Source: Streptococcus suis (GTDB taxonomy: Bacteria; Bacillota; Bacilli; Lactobacillales; Streptococcaceae). From it: a stretch of 64,000 bases of DNA. The position numbers and the translations under genes were made by a program. This document shows, one piece after another, positions 51,587-60,576 of the stretch. The notes beneath the pieces are model-generated. The model saw only the letters and a program-made list of their open reading frames with translations, was not told where the DNA came from and searched no databases. The stretch's first letter is position 1. Each line of letters begins with the position of its first letter. The stretch is from positions 62,001 to 126,000 of the forward strand of contig NZ_POQQ01000026.1 in assembly GCF_002964575.1 (NCBI RefSeq). Direction: 5' to 3'.

Positions 51587-54128
51587 CTGATTTCTTATCC
51601 TTCCACATTATCATTCCTATTGAGGTAACTAGGCACAGTAAACTGCTTACTATGACTAAAAGAGGATTTAGAACTGTCTCTCCAGTTTCTGGCAATTTTT
51701 CAGACACTATTTTCTTGTCAGAATTATCACTACCATTCGCCTGCGTTTGACTAATTTTCTCTTTTGATTTCACTGGATAGTCTGATACAGATCGATTGGG
51801 CTCTTGATTTTTTGGTTTACCATTATCACCCTCTGTTACCTGTGGTAGGATTGGAGATTTTGAATTATCATCAGTCTCGTTTTTGTTCGGAGTTTGATTC
51901 TGTTTTTGCACCTTCTTTGTACCAACCAATATTATTTCTTTTACTGGTTCCAAAATGACTTCCTCTTCAATTTGGACGTCACCATTTTGAACACCTCTTA
52001 GGTAATTCGTAACGACAATCACTCTTTTCTGACCGTTTTTGCCTTCTTGAATAGTTTTCACAATACCTTCTTCAAGTGTGTCATCTATCTTTTTCTCCAC
52101 TTCGAATGGAATATCAACCAATTTTTCAGAACTAGTGATAGATTCTATTGGTTTTGTTCCCACTTTAACCACTTCATCAACTGGTGCTCTTACAACACTT
52201 TCAGATATATTGATTGGGTCACCAACCTTCTCCCCCTTTTCTGTCTTGTAAGTTGTAACTAAATCTACAAGCCCTGGAACACCATTTCTCACAATAATTC
52301 GCTCATCCTCAAACAACGAATCATCTTCCTCAACAAGAACTCCAAATGGGGTTATTACACTGTTTTTTTCAGTTGTCTCCCCTTCTGTTTTCTTAGTTCC
52401 AATTCTTACAACCTTATTAACTTTTATTTTCGTTTCAGTAGATTCTGAATTAAATGGTTCAGGATCTCTTACACTCTTAAACGTTTTATAGTGGTCATGG
52501 ATAGTTATCTCACCGTTCTGACCCTCAGTAACAATTACAGCTTCACCTTCATACATATTTGGATCTGATTCTTCAATTACATCGAATGGTACAATCTCTG
52601 TTCTTGTTATTACTTGTTCATTTTCAATTTGTTTCGTTCCATACTGAATGATTTCGTCTACCGCTTCTTTATCTATGATAGTTTTCGTATCAAGCAATTT
52701 TTGTGTTCTAGTACCTTTTCTTGTTTCGAATGTTTCTTGAATTATTCTGATACCTTTACTGCCTTTACTCACAATAACTTCTTCATCTTCATACATTTCT
52801 GAATTTTCTTGACGTATTACCTGGTAGTCTATTTCCTCTTTCCTTTCAACAGTCTCCCGGCCAACTACCTCATTCACAATAATTTGATATGGGCTATTAT
52901 CTTTAAGTGTTATTCTTGTTGGAGGTGTTGTGGAAAATACATATCCATCAGGAGGGGTCACTTCAAGTGTTACCCCATCCCCTTTATTGCCGGTTATTGT
53001 ATGTCCGTCACCGACTTTCTCTCCATCCTCTGTTACATACTCAATTTTCTTAGAAATTGATTCAGGAATAACAGGAGTGTTTTCAACTTTTTCAACAACC
53101 TCAATATAGTTTTGATTAGAAGCATATAAATCAAATCCATGTAGGTTGCTTCCATCTCCAATCGACATAATCGCAAGTCGAGTTTTTAACGGATTGATTG
53201 TAGAGTTTTTCCATGAGTTGATTCTTCCACTCGTCTTGTATGTTTTTCCGTCAATAATAAATTCAATATTCGAATTAACTTTTTGGTCGGTCACATTCAA
53301 TTGCTGAACTTCCTCTTCAGTAAGTTCTTTCAAATGCTTAATAGATTTCCCTGTTTGTGGCTCTATTGAAAACTCACTGTTTAAAACAAAGAAATATTTT
53401 TTAGTAGCTGATTTCAACCCCTTTAGTCTACCATCAATGATGTTAGTTGATAACTCCTTGTCACCAACCTGCACTTTTAAATAGCCTGCATTTGATTTCT
53501 GATATGCTAAAGCCATTTCATAGTATTGTGGAGTCTGAAAAAATCCTGTGACTAATTGCCCATTTGTATCTCTGACATTATCTGCTTCTGTCAATTCAAA
53601 ATACCCGTGATGAGAATTACGAGTTGTTAGAAATGCATATGCAGTGTAAGAGAGGTTCCCGTATATATTATAAATATCTTGCCCTAAATATCGGTTCAAT
53701 TGATAATCAACCATTCCATAATCTAATAATGGAACTTCACGACCATCAATCTCTGCGATTAGCTTACCGAGATTATCACGCTTAAAATCTGATAACGTTT
53801 TAGGTTGGCCATTGACTAATAATTTATATGGATAAGCTTCAGGAATACGAATAGCCTGATAATTCTCAGTGAGGCTCGAATGTGCCCCCTTAGAAATCTC
53901 CAAACTTGTATCTGTATAATCAACAACGAATTGATTCCCATCTAGAGTTCCCCAATCTTTACTACTCCCATCAACATCATTACTATGAGAAATTACCTCA
54001 TTAGCATATACTGTAAATGAATTTACAGATGAAAGTTGTGTGGAATTAAGACATATAAGTCCTATGGAAAGAGAAACCAGTCCAATTGTTAATTTACGCA
54101 GACAAAATTTACATTTTTTTGAAATCAT
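51576..54128 (-). CDS. LPXTG surface protein with four G5 domains
   Basis: The 850-residue protein has an N-terminal signal (LTIGLVSLSIGLICLNS). A unique domain (about 55-350) has no recognised family. A short beta repeat (about 360-420, VTEDGEKVGDGHTITGNKGD) leads into four tandem G5 modules at about 424-500, 505-580, 587-660 and 667-743, each ending in a V-x-x-GT-K signature. A polar linker then leads to LPETG (812-816), a helix and a Lys/Asp tail. G5 modules bind glycans or stiffen adhesins. It replaces the antigen I/II-type adhesins often seen here and may aid mating contact or host adhesion. Its stop overlaps pcfB, and its start overlaps the initiator gene by four bases. Confidence 0.9.
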   Translation of the reverse strand: MISKKCKFCLRKLTIGLVSLSIGLICLNSTQLSSVNSFTVYANEVISHSNDVDGSSKDWGTLDGNQFVVDYTDTSLEISKGAHSSLTENYQAIRIPEAYPYKLLVNGQPKTLSDFKRDNLGKLIAEIDGREVPLLDYGMVDYQLNRYLGQDIYNIYGNLSYTAYAFLTTRNSHHGYFELTEADNVRDTNGQLVTGFFQTPQYYEMALAYQKSNAGYLKVQVGDKELSTNIIDGRLKGLKSATKKYFFVLNSEFSIEPQTGKSIKHLKELTEEEVQQLNVTDQKVNSNIEFIIDGKTYKTSGRINSWKNSTINPLKTRLAIMSIGDGSNLHGFDLYASNQNYIEVVEKVENTPVIPESISKKIEYVTEDGEKVGDGHTITGNKGDGVTLEVTPPDGYVFSTTPPTRITLKDNSPYQIIVNEVVGRETVERKEEIDYQVIRQENSEMYEDEEVIVSKGSKGIRIIQETFETRKGTRTQKLLDTKTIIDKEAVDEIIQYGTKQIENEQVITRTEIVPFDVIEESDPNMYEGEAVIVTEGQNGEITIHDHYKTFKSVRDPEPFNSESTETKIKVNKVVRIGTKKTEGETTEKNSVITPFGVLVEEDDSLFEDERIIVRNGVPGLVDLVTTYKTEKGEKVGDPINISESVVRAPVDEVVKVGTKPIESITSSEKLVDIPFEVEKKIDDTLEEGIVKTIQEGKNGQKRVIVVTNYLRGVQNGDVQIEEEVILEPVKEIILVGTKKVQKQNQTPNKNETDDNSKSPILPQVTEGDNGKPKNQEPNRSVSDYPVKSKEKISQTQANGSDNSDKKIVSEKLPETGETVLNPLLVIVSSLLCLVTSIGMIMWKDKKSDDK

Positions 54129-55084
54129 AAGTTATTTCCTCCAAAATCTTGTTTCACTTGGTTTGAATAATAGGCACCAATAGTCTGAGGTGCATTAAAA
54201 GCTGTTGTTAAAATATAAGCTCGGATATTTCGAATGTTTGTATCGACCTTTGACAAACACTCGCAGATGTACTCAATATGATACATTGTCAGCTGTCTAA
54301 ATCGCTCTTTTACAAAGTCAATCGGCAATCGTATTTGATTGATAGATATTGTTCCTTCCTGCTGATAAAATACATCGGCTATCACTGGCAATACCTCATC
54401 CCATTCACATAATTTTTCTCGACAACCTGACTGTACTAATAATTCATACTGTACTTGTTTCTTTAATTTCTCAAGTTCATCCCCCTCTTCAATAGATTGA
54501 TTGATATAAAATGAAGTATCATCTGTTGTATTATTTGTTGTATTATTTGGTAATGGTTGGTTCAAATTGATACCATGCATTGGGTCATTCTGAACTAATG
54601 CAGTAGAACTTTTTGAACGAGTGCATTGGGTCAAATTGAACTTTTCCATTGGGTCATTTTGACCTAATGCATTGGTTAATGTAGAATTTATTCCTTCATC
54701 AAATGCTTTCTCTGCAATTTGATTTCTTTTTATTTTTACCATCTCCTGTAATTCAAAAATTCTTTCAAAGTCCAATGAATACCACTTGGTTTTATCTCTT
54801 GGATCTTTATTGTAATTAGCAGTTAAAAGAAAACCTGCTTTTTCGAGTTTTGAAAAAGTCCTCTTAACTGTTTCATAACTAAGATATGAAAAATCGGACT
54901 CATGCCAAGCCCGAATCGAATTATATGTCCAATATCTACCATCGTGGAAATTTTTCCCATTTTGTTTATTTACTTCTAGCCAGAAATTTATTTGTTGGAG
55001 TACAATTGCTTCATTCAAACCTATTTCTCTGGCCAAGATAGGATTTGCGACAATTGGTCGCTCATCAAACAAGAGAGCATTCAT
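54125..55084 (-). CDS. repA: Replication initiator/DnaD-like HTH protein of the ICE
   Basis: The 319-residue protein opens MNALLFDERPIVANPILARE and continues with helical DNA-binding segments (IGLNEAIVLQQINFWLEVNK; SYLSYETVKRTFSKLEKAGF). This is the winged-helix arrangement of RepA/replication-initiator-like proteins. A polar linker of about 70 residues and a C-terminal helical domain (about 230-300) follow. The ATG at 55084 with AAAGGAGGTGTCT is chosen; the frame is open for another 63 codons to 55273, but that stretch has no RBS and crosses the hairpins at the ICE end. It is the first gene of the conjugation operon and may support plasmid-like replication of the excised circle. Confidence 0.82.
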   Translation of the reverse strand: MNALLFDERPIVANPILAREIGLNEAIVLQQINFWLEVNKQNGKNFHDGRYWTYNSIRAWHESDFSYLSYETVKRTFSKLEKAGFLLTANYNKDPRDKTKWYSLDFERIFELQEMVKIKRNQIAEKAFDEGINSTLTNALGQNDPMEKFNLTQCTRSKSSTALVQNDPMHGINLNQPLPNNTTNNTTDDTSFYINQSIEEGDELEKLKKQVQYELLVQSGCREKLCEWDEVLPVIADVFYQQEGTISINQIRLPIDFVKERFRQLTMYHIEYICECLSKVDTNIRNIRAYILTTAFNAPQTIGAYYSNQVKQDFGGNNL

Positions 55085-55108
55085 AGACACCTCCTTTAAA
55101 AATTCTTT

Positions 55109-55141
55109 AAAAAGAAAAGCAACCAGAGGAATTCTGATTGC
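55109..55141 (-). terminator. Hairpin with T-run in front of repA
   Basis: On the minus strand GCAATCAGA pairs with TCTGGTTGC, followed by TTTTCTTTTT. It lies 25 bases before the repA start. It should stop transcripts entering from rplL and may act as an attenuator for the ICE operon. Confidence 0.72.
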
Positions 55142-55162
55142 TCGATAATCTAAATTATGACA

Positions 55163-55203
55163 AAACCCCACCACGCGAAATCGTGGTGGGGTTTGTGGTG
55201 GGG
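55163..55203. repeat. Hairpin and arm-type repeats near the right ICE end
   Basis: AAACCCCACCACG (55163-55175) and CGTGGTGGGGTTT (55182-55194) form a 13-bp stem with TTTTG behind it on the minus strand. GTGGTGGGG occurs at 55183-55191 and 55195-55203, with the same 12-base spacing as at 5201 and 5213. Two roles are possible together: integrase arm binding and replacement of the displaced rplL terminator. Confidence 0.68.
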
Positions 55204-55255
55204 AATCAAGTGATTCCACACCATTTAAAATCTCCATAGAGGCTTTAAAAAGCCT
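55202..55255. repeat. Two further inverted repeats between arm sites and right att
   Basis: GGAATC-AAGT-GATTCC (55202-55217) and AGGCTT-TAAA-AAGCCT (55240-55255) lie between the GTGGTGGGG repeats and the core site. They could be accessory recombination sites or weak terminators for rplL read-through. Confidence 0.5.
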
Positions 55256-55291
55256 AACTATTAGGATTCTCACCTCAAATATACTCTAATT

Positions 55292-55308
55292 TATTATTTA
55301 AGAGTAAC
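55292..55308. repeat. Right attachment site overlapping the rplL stop codon
   Basis: The 17 bases are identical to 5124-5140. The core TTATTTAAGAGTAAC begins with the complement of the rplL TAA, so the last codons of rplL are part of the recombination site and are restored by integration. Confidence 0.93.
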
Positions 55309-55659
55309 TGAAGCTCCAGCTTCTTCCAATTTAGCTTTGATTTCTTCAGCTTCTGCAGTTGCAACGCCTTCTTTAACCATAGCTGGTGCGCCGTCAACAA
55401 GTTCTTTAGCTTCTTTAAGACCAAGACCAGTGATTTCGCGAACAACTTTGATAACGCCAACTTTTTTGTCGCCAGCAGATGTCAATTCTACGTCGAATGA
55501 ATCTTTAGCTTCTTCAGCAGCAGCACCAGCTGCAGCAACAGCTACAGGAGCAGCCGCAGTTACACCAAATTCTTCTTCGATAGCTTTTACAAGGTCGTTA
55601 AGCTCAAGGATAGTAGCTTCTTTAATTTCAGCAATAATGTTTTCAATGTTCAATGCCAT
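55294..55659 (-). CDS. rplL: 50S ribosomal protein L7/L12
   Basis: The 121-residue acidic stalk protein recruits translation factors. It has the N-terminal dimerisation helix ([20 protein letters not shown]), an Ala-rich hinge and the conserved [20 protein letters not shown]. The length is standard. It forms an operon with rplJ. Its 3' end is the ICE integration site, and the coding sequence is complete. Its own terminator has been separated to 5057-5090. Confidence 0.98.
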   Translation of the reverse strand: MALNIENIIAEIKEATILELNDLVKAIEEEFGVTAAAPVAVAAAGAAAEEAKDSFDVELTSAGDKKVGVIKVVREITGLGLKEAKELVDGAPAMVKEGVATAEAEEIKAKLEEAGASVTLK

Positions 55660-55726
55660 TGTGATTTTCCTCCAATTTAGGTTTTTTTAAATAGTTTGTA
55701 GCACTAAGCAGCTACGCTCTGACGCA

Positions 55727-56221
55727 TTAAGCAGCGTCTTCTTTTTCTGCAACAGCTTTGACAGCGTATGCAACGTTGCGAACTGGCGCTTGAAGTACAG
55801 AAAGCAACATAGAAAGCATGCCTTCGCGGTTTGGCAATGTAGCAAGTGCTTCGATTTCTTCTTTAGAAGAAACTTTACCTTCTACAGCTCCACCTTTGAT
55901 TTCAAGAGCATCAGCAGTTTTCGCGAAATCGTAAATTGTTTTAGCTGGAGCAACTGCATCGTTTGAGAATGCAACTGCAGATGGACCTACAAACAATTTT
56001 GCAAGACCTTCAAGACCAGCTTGCTCAGCAGCACGACGCAAGATTGAGTTTTTGATAACTTTGTACTCAACTTCTGCACCACGCAAGTTACGACGAAGAA
56101 CTGTATCTTGTTCTACTGTCAAACCACGAGCGTCTACAACAACGATAGATGTTGCAGCTTTCATTTGCTCAGCAACGGCATTTACTAATTCCGCTTTTTT
56201 AGCGATAATAGCTTCACTCAT
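55727..56221 (-). CDS. rplJ: 50S ribosomal protein L10
   Basis: The 164-residue protein starts at the ATG at 56221 behind GGAGGT ([20 protein letters not shown]). It has the L10 hallmark [20 protein letters not shown] and the conserved [14 protein letters not shown]. It anchors L7/L12 dimers to the ribosome and, as an L10-L12 complex, represses its own operon through the leader RNA upstream. rplL follows 67 bases downstream. Confidence 0.97.
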   Translation of the reverse strand: MSEAIIAKKAELVNAVAEQMKAATSIVVVDARGLTVEQDTVLRRNLRGAEVEYKVIKNSILRRAAEQAGLEGLAKLFVGPSAVAFSNDAVAPAKTIYDFAKTADALEIKGGAVEGKVSSKEEIEALATLPNREGMLSMLLSVLQAPVRNVAYAVKAVAEKEDAA

Positions 56222-56380
56222 TTTTTTACCTCCGTTTTTATTTTGGGCTAGGCACAAAAAAATCGCACCTAAACCTAGACACGAAAGTACAAATACGTTT
56301 ATCTCAATAATCGTTTTGTGCCTCGGTAGGATGTTTATGAGTCCAGCTCCCCTACTGTCTTAGGTCAGTTTTTTCAAACC
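56222..56380 (-). ncRNA. Ribosomal protein L10 leader (autoregulatory RNA)
   Basis: The 5' untranslated region carries the features of the Firmicute L10 leader. It has a conserved region around GACAGTAGGGGAGCTGG and ATCCTACCGAGGCACAAAA, and complementary arms GGCACAAAA (56322-56314) and TTTTGTGCC (56259-56251), which can form the closing stem. L10(L12)4 binding to this RNA reduces rplJL expression. Confidence 0.85.
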
Positions 56381-56386
56381 TCAATT

Positions 56387-56415
56387 ATCATAACACAGTA
56401 TTTTTTAGAATGCAA
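56387..56415 (-). promoter_or_regulatory. Promoter of rplJL
   Basis: On the minus strand TTGCAT (56415-56410) and TATGAT (56392-56387) are 17 bases apart, directly upstream of the L10 leader. Confidence 0.8.
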
Positions 56416-56453
56416 GACTTTTCTCTTATTTTTTTAAAATTTTTTTCTCAAGA

Positions 56454-56489
56454 TGAAAAACAACTGCCATTCCCTTGAGAATAGCAGTT
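56454..56489 (-). terminator. topA terminator
   Basis: AACTGCTATTC and GAATGGCAGTT (minus strand, one G-T pair) form an 11-bp stem 5 bases behind the topA stop, followed by GTTTTTC. Confidence 0.87.
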
Positions 56490-56494
56490 TAATC

Positions 56495-58588
56495 TTATTT
56501 AATCTTGTCTTCTTCGTAGTCGCCATTTGGGCAGACAACTTGTTTCCCACCACCACGAACTTTTTTCTCAACGAGATAGTGGTCACATTTTGGACAGGTA
56601 CGACCGACTGGCTTGTCCCAAGATGTAAATTCACACTCTGGATAACGATCGCAACCATAGAAAAGACGATTGCGTTTGCTCTTGCGTTCAATGACCTGAC
56701 CTTTTTGACAAACCGGACAAGTCACGCCGATTTCCTTGGTGATTTGCTTGGTATTGCGGCAATCTGGGAAATTGCTACATGCGTAGAATTTTCCAAAACG
56801 ACCTAGTTTAATGACCATTTCATGTCCGCAGACATCACAATCAAAACCAGCTGGCTCATCCTTGATTTGGATTTTCTCCATCTGTTCTTCTGCCTTAGAT
56901 AATTCCACCTTGAATGGTTGGTAGAAACCGTCAATGACTTTTTGCCACTGCTCTTTACCAACTTCAACGTCATCCAACTTCTGCTCCATTTCAGCCGTAA
57001 AGGTGACATTGACAATATCTGGGAAGAATTCGACAATCAGTTTGTTGACAATCTCGCCCAATTCTGTCGGTTCAAATCGCTTAGCAGCAAGCTTAACATA
57101 ATACCGTTTTTGAATGGTTTCAATGGTTGGTGCGTAGGTTGACGGACGACCAACACCATTTTCCTCTAATGTCTTGATTAAAGTTGCTTCTGAATAGCGA
57201 GCAGGTGGTTGAGTGAAATGCTGTTCAGGATTTGTTGTTGTTCTAACAACTGTATCTCCTTGCTCCATGTCCGGCAACATCTTATTTTTATCAGAATCAT
57301 TATAGACTGCCATGTAACCATCGAATTTTACTTGGCTACCGTTGGCAGAGAAAATGACACCATTTTGTCCTAGGCGAACACTCATGGTATCAAAGACTGC
57401 CGCTGACATCTGACTAGCTACAAATCGATTCCAAATCAAGGTATAGAGACGAAGTTGGTCCTTATCTAAATACTTGGCAATGGACTCTGGTGTCAAATGA
57501 ACATTTGACGGACGGATTGCTTCGTGGGCATCCTGGACTCCTGTTGCATTTTTGACCTTGCTACCATGTTTTGAATAGTTTTCGCCAAAACGCTCTGTGA
57601 TAAATTCTGCAGCCTGAGCTTGAGCAACAGGGCTGATACGGGTTGAATCTGTACGCATATAGGTAATCAAACCTTGAGTACCACCTGTCCCAAGACTAAC
57701 CCCTTCATAGAGTTGTTGGGCAACCATCATGGTTTTACGAGTACGGAAATTGATTTTATTGGCCGCATCCATCTGCATGGTCGAGGTTGTATAAGGAAGA
57801 GGAGCATTACGCTTGCGCTCCTTACGCTCCACTTGCTCTACTAAGAAATCATCACCGTTTAATCGTGCCAAAATTTCCTTGACCTGCTCATTGTTTTCAA
57901 CCTTGACTTTTTTGCCATCTAAGCCATAAAAGCTAGCTTGAAATTTCTTACTTCCTTTTTTGAAAGTCGCATCAATAGTCCAATATTCTTCTGGTTTAAA
58001 ATTGTTGATTTCATTCTCACGGTCAATAATCAGCTTGAGGGCAACGGATTGCACACGCCCCGCTGACAAGCCTTTTTTGACTTTCTTCCATAAAATTGGT
58101 GAAATGGAATACCCTACAATACGGTCCAAGACACGACGCGCTTGTTGGGCATCAACCAAATCATGATTGATAGCACGTGGTTCCTTAAAGGCATTTTTTA
58201 CAGCATCTTTGGTGATTTCGTTGAAAACAACACGGTTTTTGTCATTCTCATCTAGTCCTAAAATATGTGCCAAATGCCATGAAATTGCTTCACCTTCACG
58301 GTCCGGGTCACTCGCCAGAAAGACTTGTTTGGCATTTTTAGCCTCTTTCTTCAAGGAATTGATAAGTGGTCCTTTGCCTCGAATGTTGATGTATTCTGGT
58401 GCGTAGTTGTTGTCAAAGTCAATGGACATGCTTGATTTTTTCAAATCTCGAATATGACCAACTGAGGCAACAACCTTATAATTTTTACCAAGATACTTCT
58501 CAATCGTTTTGGCCTTAGCAGGTGATTCCACTATGACAAGATTCTTCTTGGTTGCTGTTTTTTTCTTAGTTACTGATTTTGTAGCCAT
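56495..58588 (-). CDS. topA: DNA topoisomerase I
   Basis: The 697-residue type IA topoisomerase removes negative supercoils. It has a TOPRIM domain at the start ([36 protein letters not shown]), the active tyrosine in [14 protein letters not shown] (about residue 310) and three C-terminal four-cysteine zinc modules ([23 protein letters not shown]). A basic [14 protein letters not shown] leader precedes the TOPRIM domain. It is expressed from the promoter at 58622-58650. Confidence 0.98.
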   Translation of the reverse strand: MATKSVTKKKTATKKNLVIVESPAKAKTIEKYLGKNYKVVASVGHIRDLKKSSMSIDFDNNYAPEYINIRGKGPLINSLKKEAKNAKQVFLASDPDREGEAISWHLAHILGLDENDKNRVVFNEITKDAVKNAFKEPRAINHDLVDAQQARRVLDRIVGYSISPILWKKVKKGLSAGRVQSVALKLIIDRENEINNFKPEEYWTIDATFKKGSKKFQASFYGLDGKKVKVENNEQVKEILARLNGDDFLVEQVERKERKRNAPLPYTTSTMQMDAANKINFRTRKTMMVAQQLYEGVSLGTGGTQGLITYMRTDSTRISPVAQAQAAEFITERFGENYSKHGSKVKNATGVQDAHEAIRPSNVHLTPESIAKYLDKDQLRLYTLIWNRFVASQMSAAVFDTMSVRLGQNGVIFSANGSQVKFDGYMAVYNDSDKNKMLPDMEQGDTVVRTTTNPEQHFTQPPARYSEATLIKTLEENGVGRPSTYAPTIETIQKRYYVKLAAKRFEPTELGEIVNKLIVEFFPDIVNVTFTAEMEQKLDDVEVGKEQWQKVIDGFYQPFKVELSKAEEQMEKIQIKDEPAGFDCDVCGHEMVIKLGRFGKFYACSNFPDCRNTKQITKEIGVTCPVCQKGQVIERKSKRNRLFYGCDRYPECEFTSWDKPVGRTCPKCDHYLVEKKVRGGGKQVVCPNGDYEEDKIK

Positions 58589-58621
58589 TCTATTTCCTTA
58601 CAAGTATGTTTAACCTCACAA

Positions 58622-58650
58622 AGAATATACTATTTTTTAATCAGTGTCAA
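58622..58650 (-). promoter_or_regulatory. Promoter of topA
   Basis: On the minus strand TTGACA (58650-58645) and TATTCT (58627-58622) are 17 bases apart, 34 bases before the topA start. Confidence 0.72.
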
Positions 58651-58680
58651 GATTTTTATTTTCCTATAGGAAAACTGATT

Positions 58681-59523
58681 TTAAAATTGATAGTCTGAAA
58701 GGATGTCCAAGCCTGATGTGATGCACTTTGCCCCCTCTTGAATTAGATGATGACAACCATCTGATTTTCCATCTAAAATAGAACCTGGAATGGCATAAAC
58801 CTCTCTGCCACCCTCCAAGGCACGTTCACAGGTAATCAAGCTACCAGACCGCATTTTAGCCTCACAAACCACCAAACCCTCTACCAAACCAGCGATAATT
58901 CGATTCCGCTCTGGGAAATGGTATTTGAGTGGCTGGGCACCCAGTTCATACTCTGTCAGTACCAGATGGTGTTTGCCAATGTAGGTCTGCAAGTCCTTGT
59001 TTTCTTTGGGATAGACCTTGTCCAAACCTGTTCCGATAACGGCGATGGTCTGTCCACCATTTTTTAGGCTGGCAATATGGGCTGCAGTATCAATTCCTCT
59101 TGCCAAACCACTGACAATGACGAAGCGGTTATTGAGTTCCTTGATAATCTTCTGCACAGACTGAACGCCATTCTTACTGGCATTTCGGGTACCAACAACT
59201 GCTAGTTTTGATTTTTCCAGCAATTCTAAATCCCCTTGATAAAACAAAAGTACAGGCGGATTGTAAATCTGTTTGAGCGCCAAAGGATAGACCTCATCCA
59301 AAATTGAAAAGGAAGGATACTTGTTAAATTCCTCTCGACAGGCTTTGACATCCAAATTCTTATAATTCTCCATAAAGAGAATGGGATTTTTGCATTCAGA
59401 TACCACAGCGATATTGCGTAAGGATAGCTTTTTACCAAATGTTTCTTGGTAGGTTAAAACCTTATTGATATTGAGATTGGTCAAACCTGCTTTTTTCCAT
59501 TTAAACAATTCAAAATTATTCAT
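58681..59523 (-). CDS. dprA: DNA-processing protein DprA (competence)
   Basis: The 280-residue protein loads RecA onto incoming single strands during transformation. The Rossmann-like core shows KLAVVGTRNASKNGVQSVQK, VSGLARGIDTAAHIASL, TIAVIGTGLDKVYPKEN, FPERNRIIAGL and RSGSLITCERALEGGREVYA. The ATG at 59523 behind GAGGTGAAG gives the usual length; an upstream extension to 59574 would run through the preceding terminator. It sits upstream of topA, as in many streptococci. Confidence 0.97.
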   Translation of the reverse strand: MNNFELFKWKKAGLTNLNINKVLTYQETFGKKLSLRNIAVVSECKNPILFMENYKNLDVKACREEFNKYPSFSILDEVYPLALKQIYNPPVLLFYQGDLELLEKSKLAVVGTRNASKNGVQSVQKIIKELNNRFVIVSGLARGIDTAAHIASLKNGGQTIAVIGTGLDKVYPKENKDLQTYIGKHHLVLTEYELGAQPLKYHFPERNRIIAGLVEGLVVCEAKMRSGSLITCERALEGGREVYAIPGSILDGKSDGCHHLIQEGAKCITSGLDILSDYQF

Positions 59524-59559
59524 TTTCTTCACCTCACTATTATTATTCGCAAGGGAAAG

Positions 59560-59585
59560 AAAAAACTCTTCCAAATGGAAGAATT
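59560..59585 (-). terminator. Terminator behind the acetyltransferase gene
   Basis: TCTTCC and GGAAGA around ATTT (minus strand), extended by A-T pairs, followed by GTTTTTTC. It directly follows the maa stop at 59584. Confidence 0.8.
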
Positions 59586-60141
59586 ATTTTTGAGGTATTT
59601 CTTTGATGACACGCGCAGGATTGCCTGCTAAAACGACATTATCACCGAAAGATTTAGTAACAACTGCTCCTGCTCCGACAACGACATTATCGCCCAAGGT
59701 CACACCTGGTAAGATAATGGCACCGCCACCAGCCCAGAAGTTATCTCCAATGGTAATAGGTGCGCCATATTCCATGCCAGAATTGCGTTCGACAGGGTCC
59801 AAGGGATGTAAGGGTGTTAGCAGTTGCACATTTGGACCCAACATAGCATTTTTCCCAATGGTAATGGGACAAACATCTAGCATAGTGCAGTTGAAATTAG
59901 CATAAAAATCCTCACCGACATGAATGTTACTTCCATAATCGCAGTAGAAATTGGGCTCCATGTAAATCCGATCACCTGTAGCTCCAAACCAGTTTTTCAA
60001 GATTTGAGAACGTATTGAGCCATCTAATTCATTATTGAAGTCCCGCATATTTTGGCGAGCCAGCGTTCTCATTTGTCTAAGTTCTGGATCGGCAGCTATA
60101 TATAATTGACCTGCTATCATCTTTTCTTTTTCTGTCAGCAT
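59584..60141 (-). CDS. maa: Maltose O-acetyltransferase-like enzyme
   Basis: The 185-residue hexapeptide-repeat acetyltransferase transfers acetyl groups from acetyl-CoA to sugars. The N-terminal mac domain reads LTEKEKMIAGQLYIAADPEL. Left-handed beta-helix repeats run from about residue 60, with the catalytic histidine in LLTPLHPLDP and the acetyl-CoA loop GGGAIILPGVTLGDNVVVGA. The length matches Maa/LacA. The physiological acceptor is unknown. Confidence 0.92.
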   Translation of the reverse strand: MLTEKEKMIAGQLYIAADPELRQMRTLARQNMRDFNNELDGSIRSQILKNWFGATGDRIYMEPNFYCDYGSNIHVGEDFYANFNCTMLDVCPITIGKNAMLGPNVQLLTPLHPLDPVERNSGMEYGAPITIGDNFWAGGGAIILPGVTLGDNVVVGAGAVVTKSFGDNVVLAGNPARVIKEIPQK

Positions 60142-60206
60142 ACATCTGCTCCTTTTTTATTCTTACTACTTATCATAGGATTTCTCATTCAAAAAGTCAA
60201 ACCTTC

Positions 60207-60236
60207 TTGACAAATCCAGTCAAGATTTGATATTGT
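60207..60236 (+). promoter_or_regulatory. Promoter of the rhodanese gene
   Basis: TTGACA (60207-60212) and TATTGT (60231-60236) are 18 bases apart, 28 bases before the ATG. Confidence 0.55.
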
Positions 60237-60264
60237 TCTTTTACATTCAAGAAAAGAGGGAATT

Positions 60265-60576
60265 ATGTTAGAAAATCAAGAACAAACACGAACCTTGTCT
60301 GTTGCAGAATTGCTTGACTTATTGCAAACTGAAAGTGTTCAATTACTAGATGTTCGTGACCCAGAAGAATTTGCATCTGGCCATATAGATGGTGCCACTA
60401 ATTGTCCGATGGATAAGATTGCCACATTTAATGGACCAGTCGACCAACACTATCTTCTGATCTGTAAGAGCGGAAAACGTAGCAAGCAGGCCAGAGAAAT
60501 CCTGTCATCTAAAGGATTTAAGGCAAATGATATTGCAGGCGGCATGGATGCTTGGAGAGGACCAATCGTAAAATAA
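60265..60576 (+). CDS. Rhodanese-like domain protein
   Basis: The 103-residue single-domain sulfurtransferase has LLDVRDPEEFASGHIDGATN (CH2A motif) and the active cysteine loop CKSGKRSKQ. It would carry a persulfide sulfur for thiol metabolism; the acceptor is unknown. It has an AGAGGGAATT ribosome site and stands alone with a terminator behind it. Confidence 0.93.
   Translation: MLENQEQTRTLSVAELLDLLQTESVQLLDVRDPEEFASGHIDGATNCPMDKIATFNGPVDQHYLLICKSGKRSKQAREILSSKGFKANDIAGGMDAWRGPIVK

Larger units (their letters stand above)
5124..55308. mobile_element. Integrative and conjugative element inserted at the 3' end of rplL (ICESa2603-like)
   Basis: Both ends carry the identical 17-bp direct repeat TATTATTTAAGAGTAAC. 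The right copy is the end of rplL. A tyrosine integrase lies 48 bases inside the left end. The interior has a complete set of ICE functions: integrase and DUF3173 protein, oriT-like region, MobC, relaxase, type IV secretion genes, coupling protein, SSBs, replication initiator, helicase/methylase and regulators. Insertion at rplL is the established habit of the ICESa2603 family of streptococci. About 15.6 kb of metabolic cargo (7594-23169) sits between the integration and mobilization modules. The 3' part of rplL is preserved intact by the insertion. Confidence 0.95.

Noticed and set aside
55085..55273. 63-codon N-terminal extension of the replication initiator
   Set aside because: It reads through two hairpins and repeat sequences at the ICE end and has no ribosome site, while the ATG at 55084 has AGGAGGTG.
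55275..56363. Open frames overlapping rplL and rplJ in other frames or on the opposite strand
   Set aside because: Shadows of codon-biased ribosomal protein genes and the L10 leader.
58655..58675. TTTTCCTATAGGAAAA palindrome as a dprA terminator
   Set aside because: The stem has almost no loop and no T-run follows; it may be coincidental or a weak site near the topA promoter.
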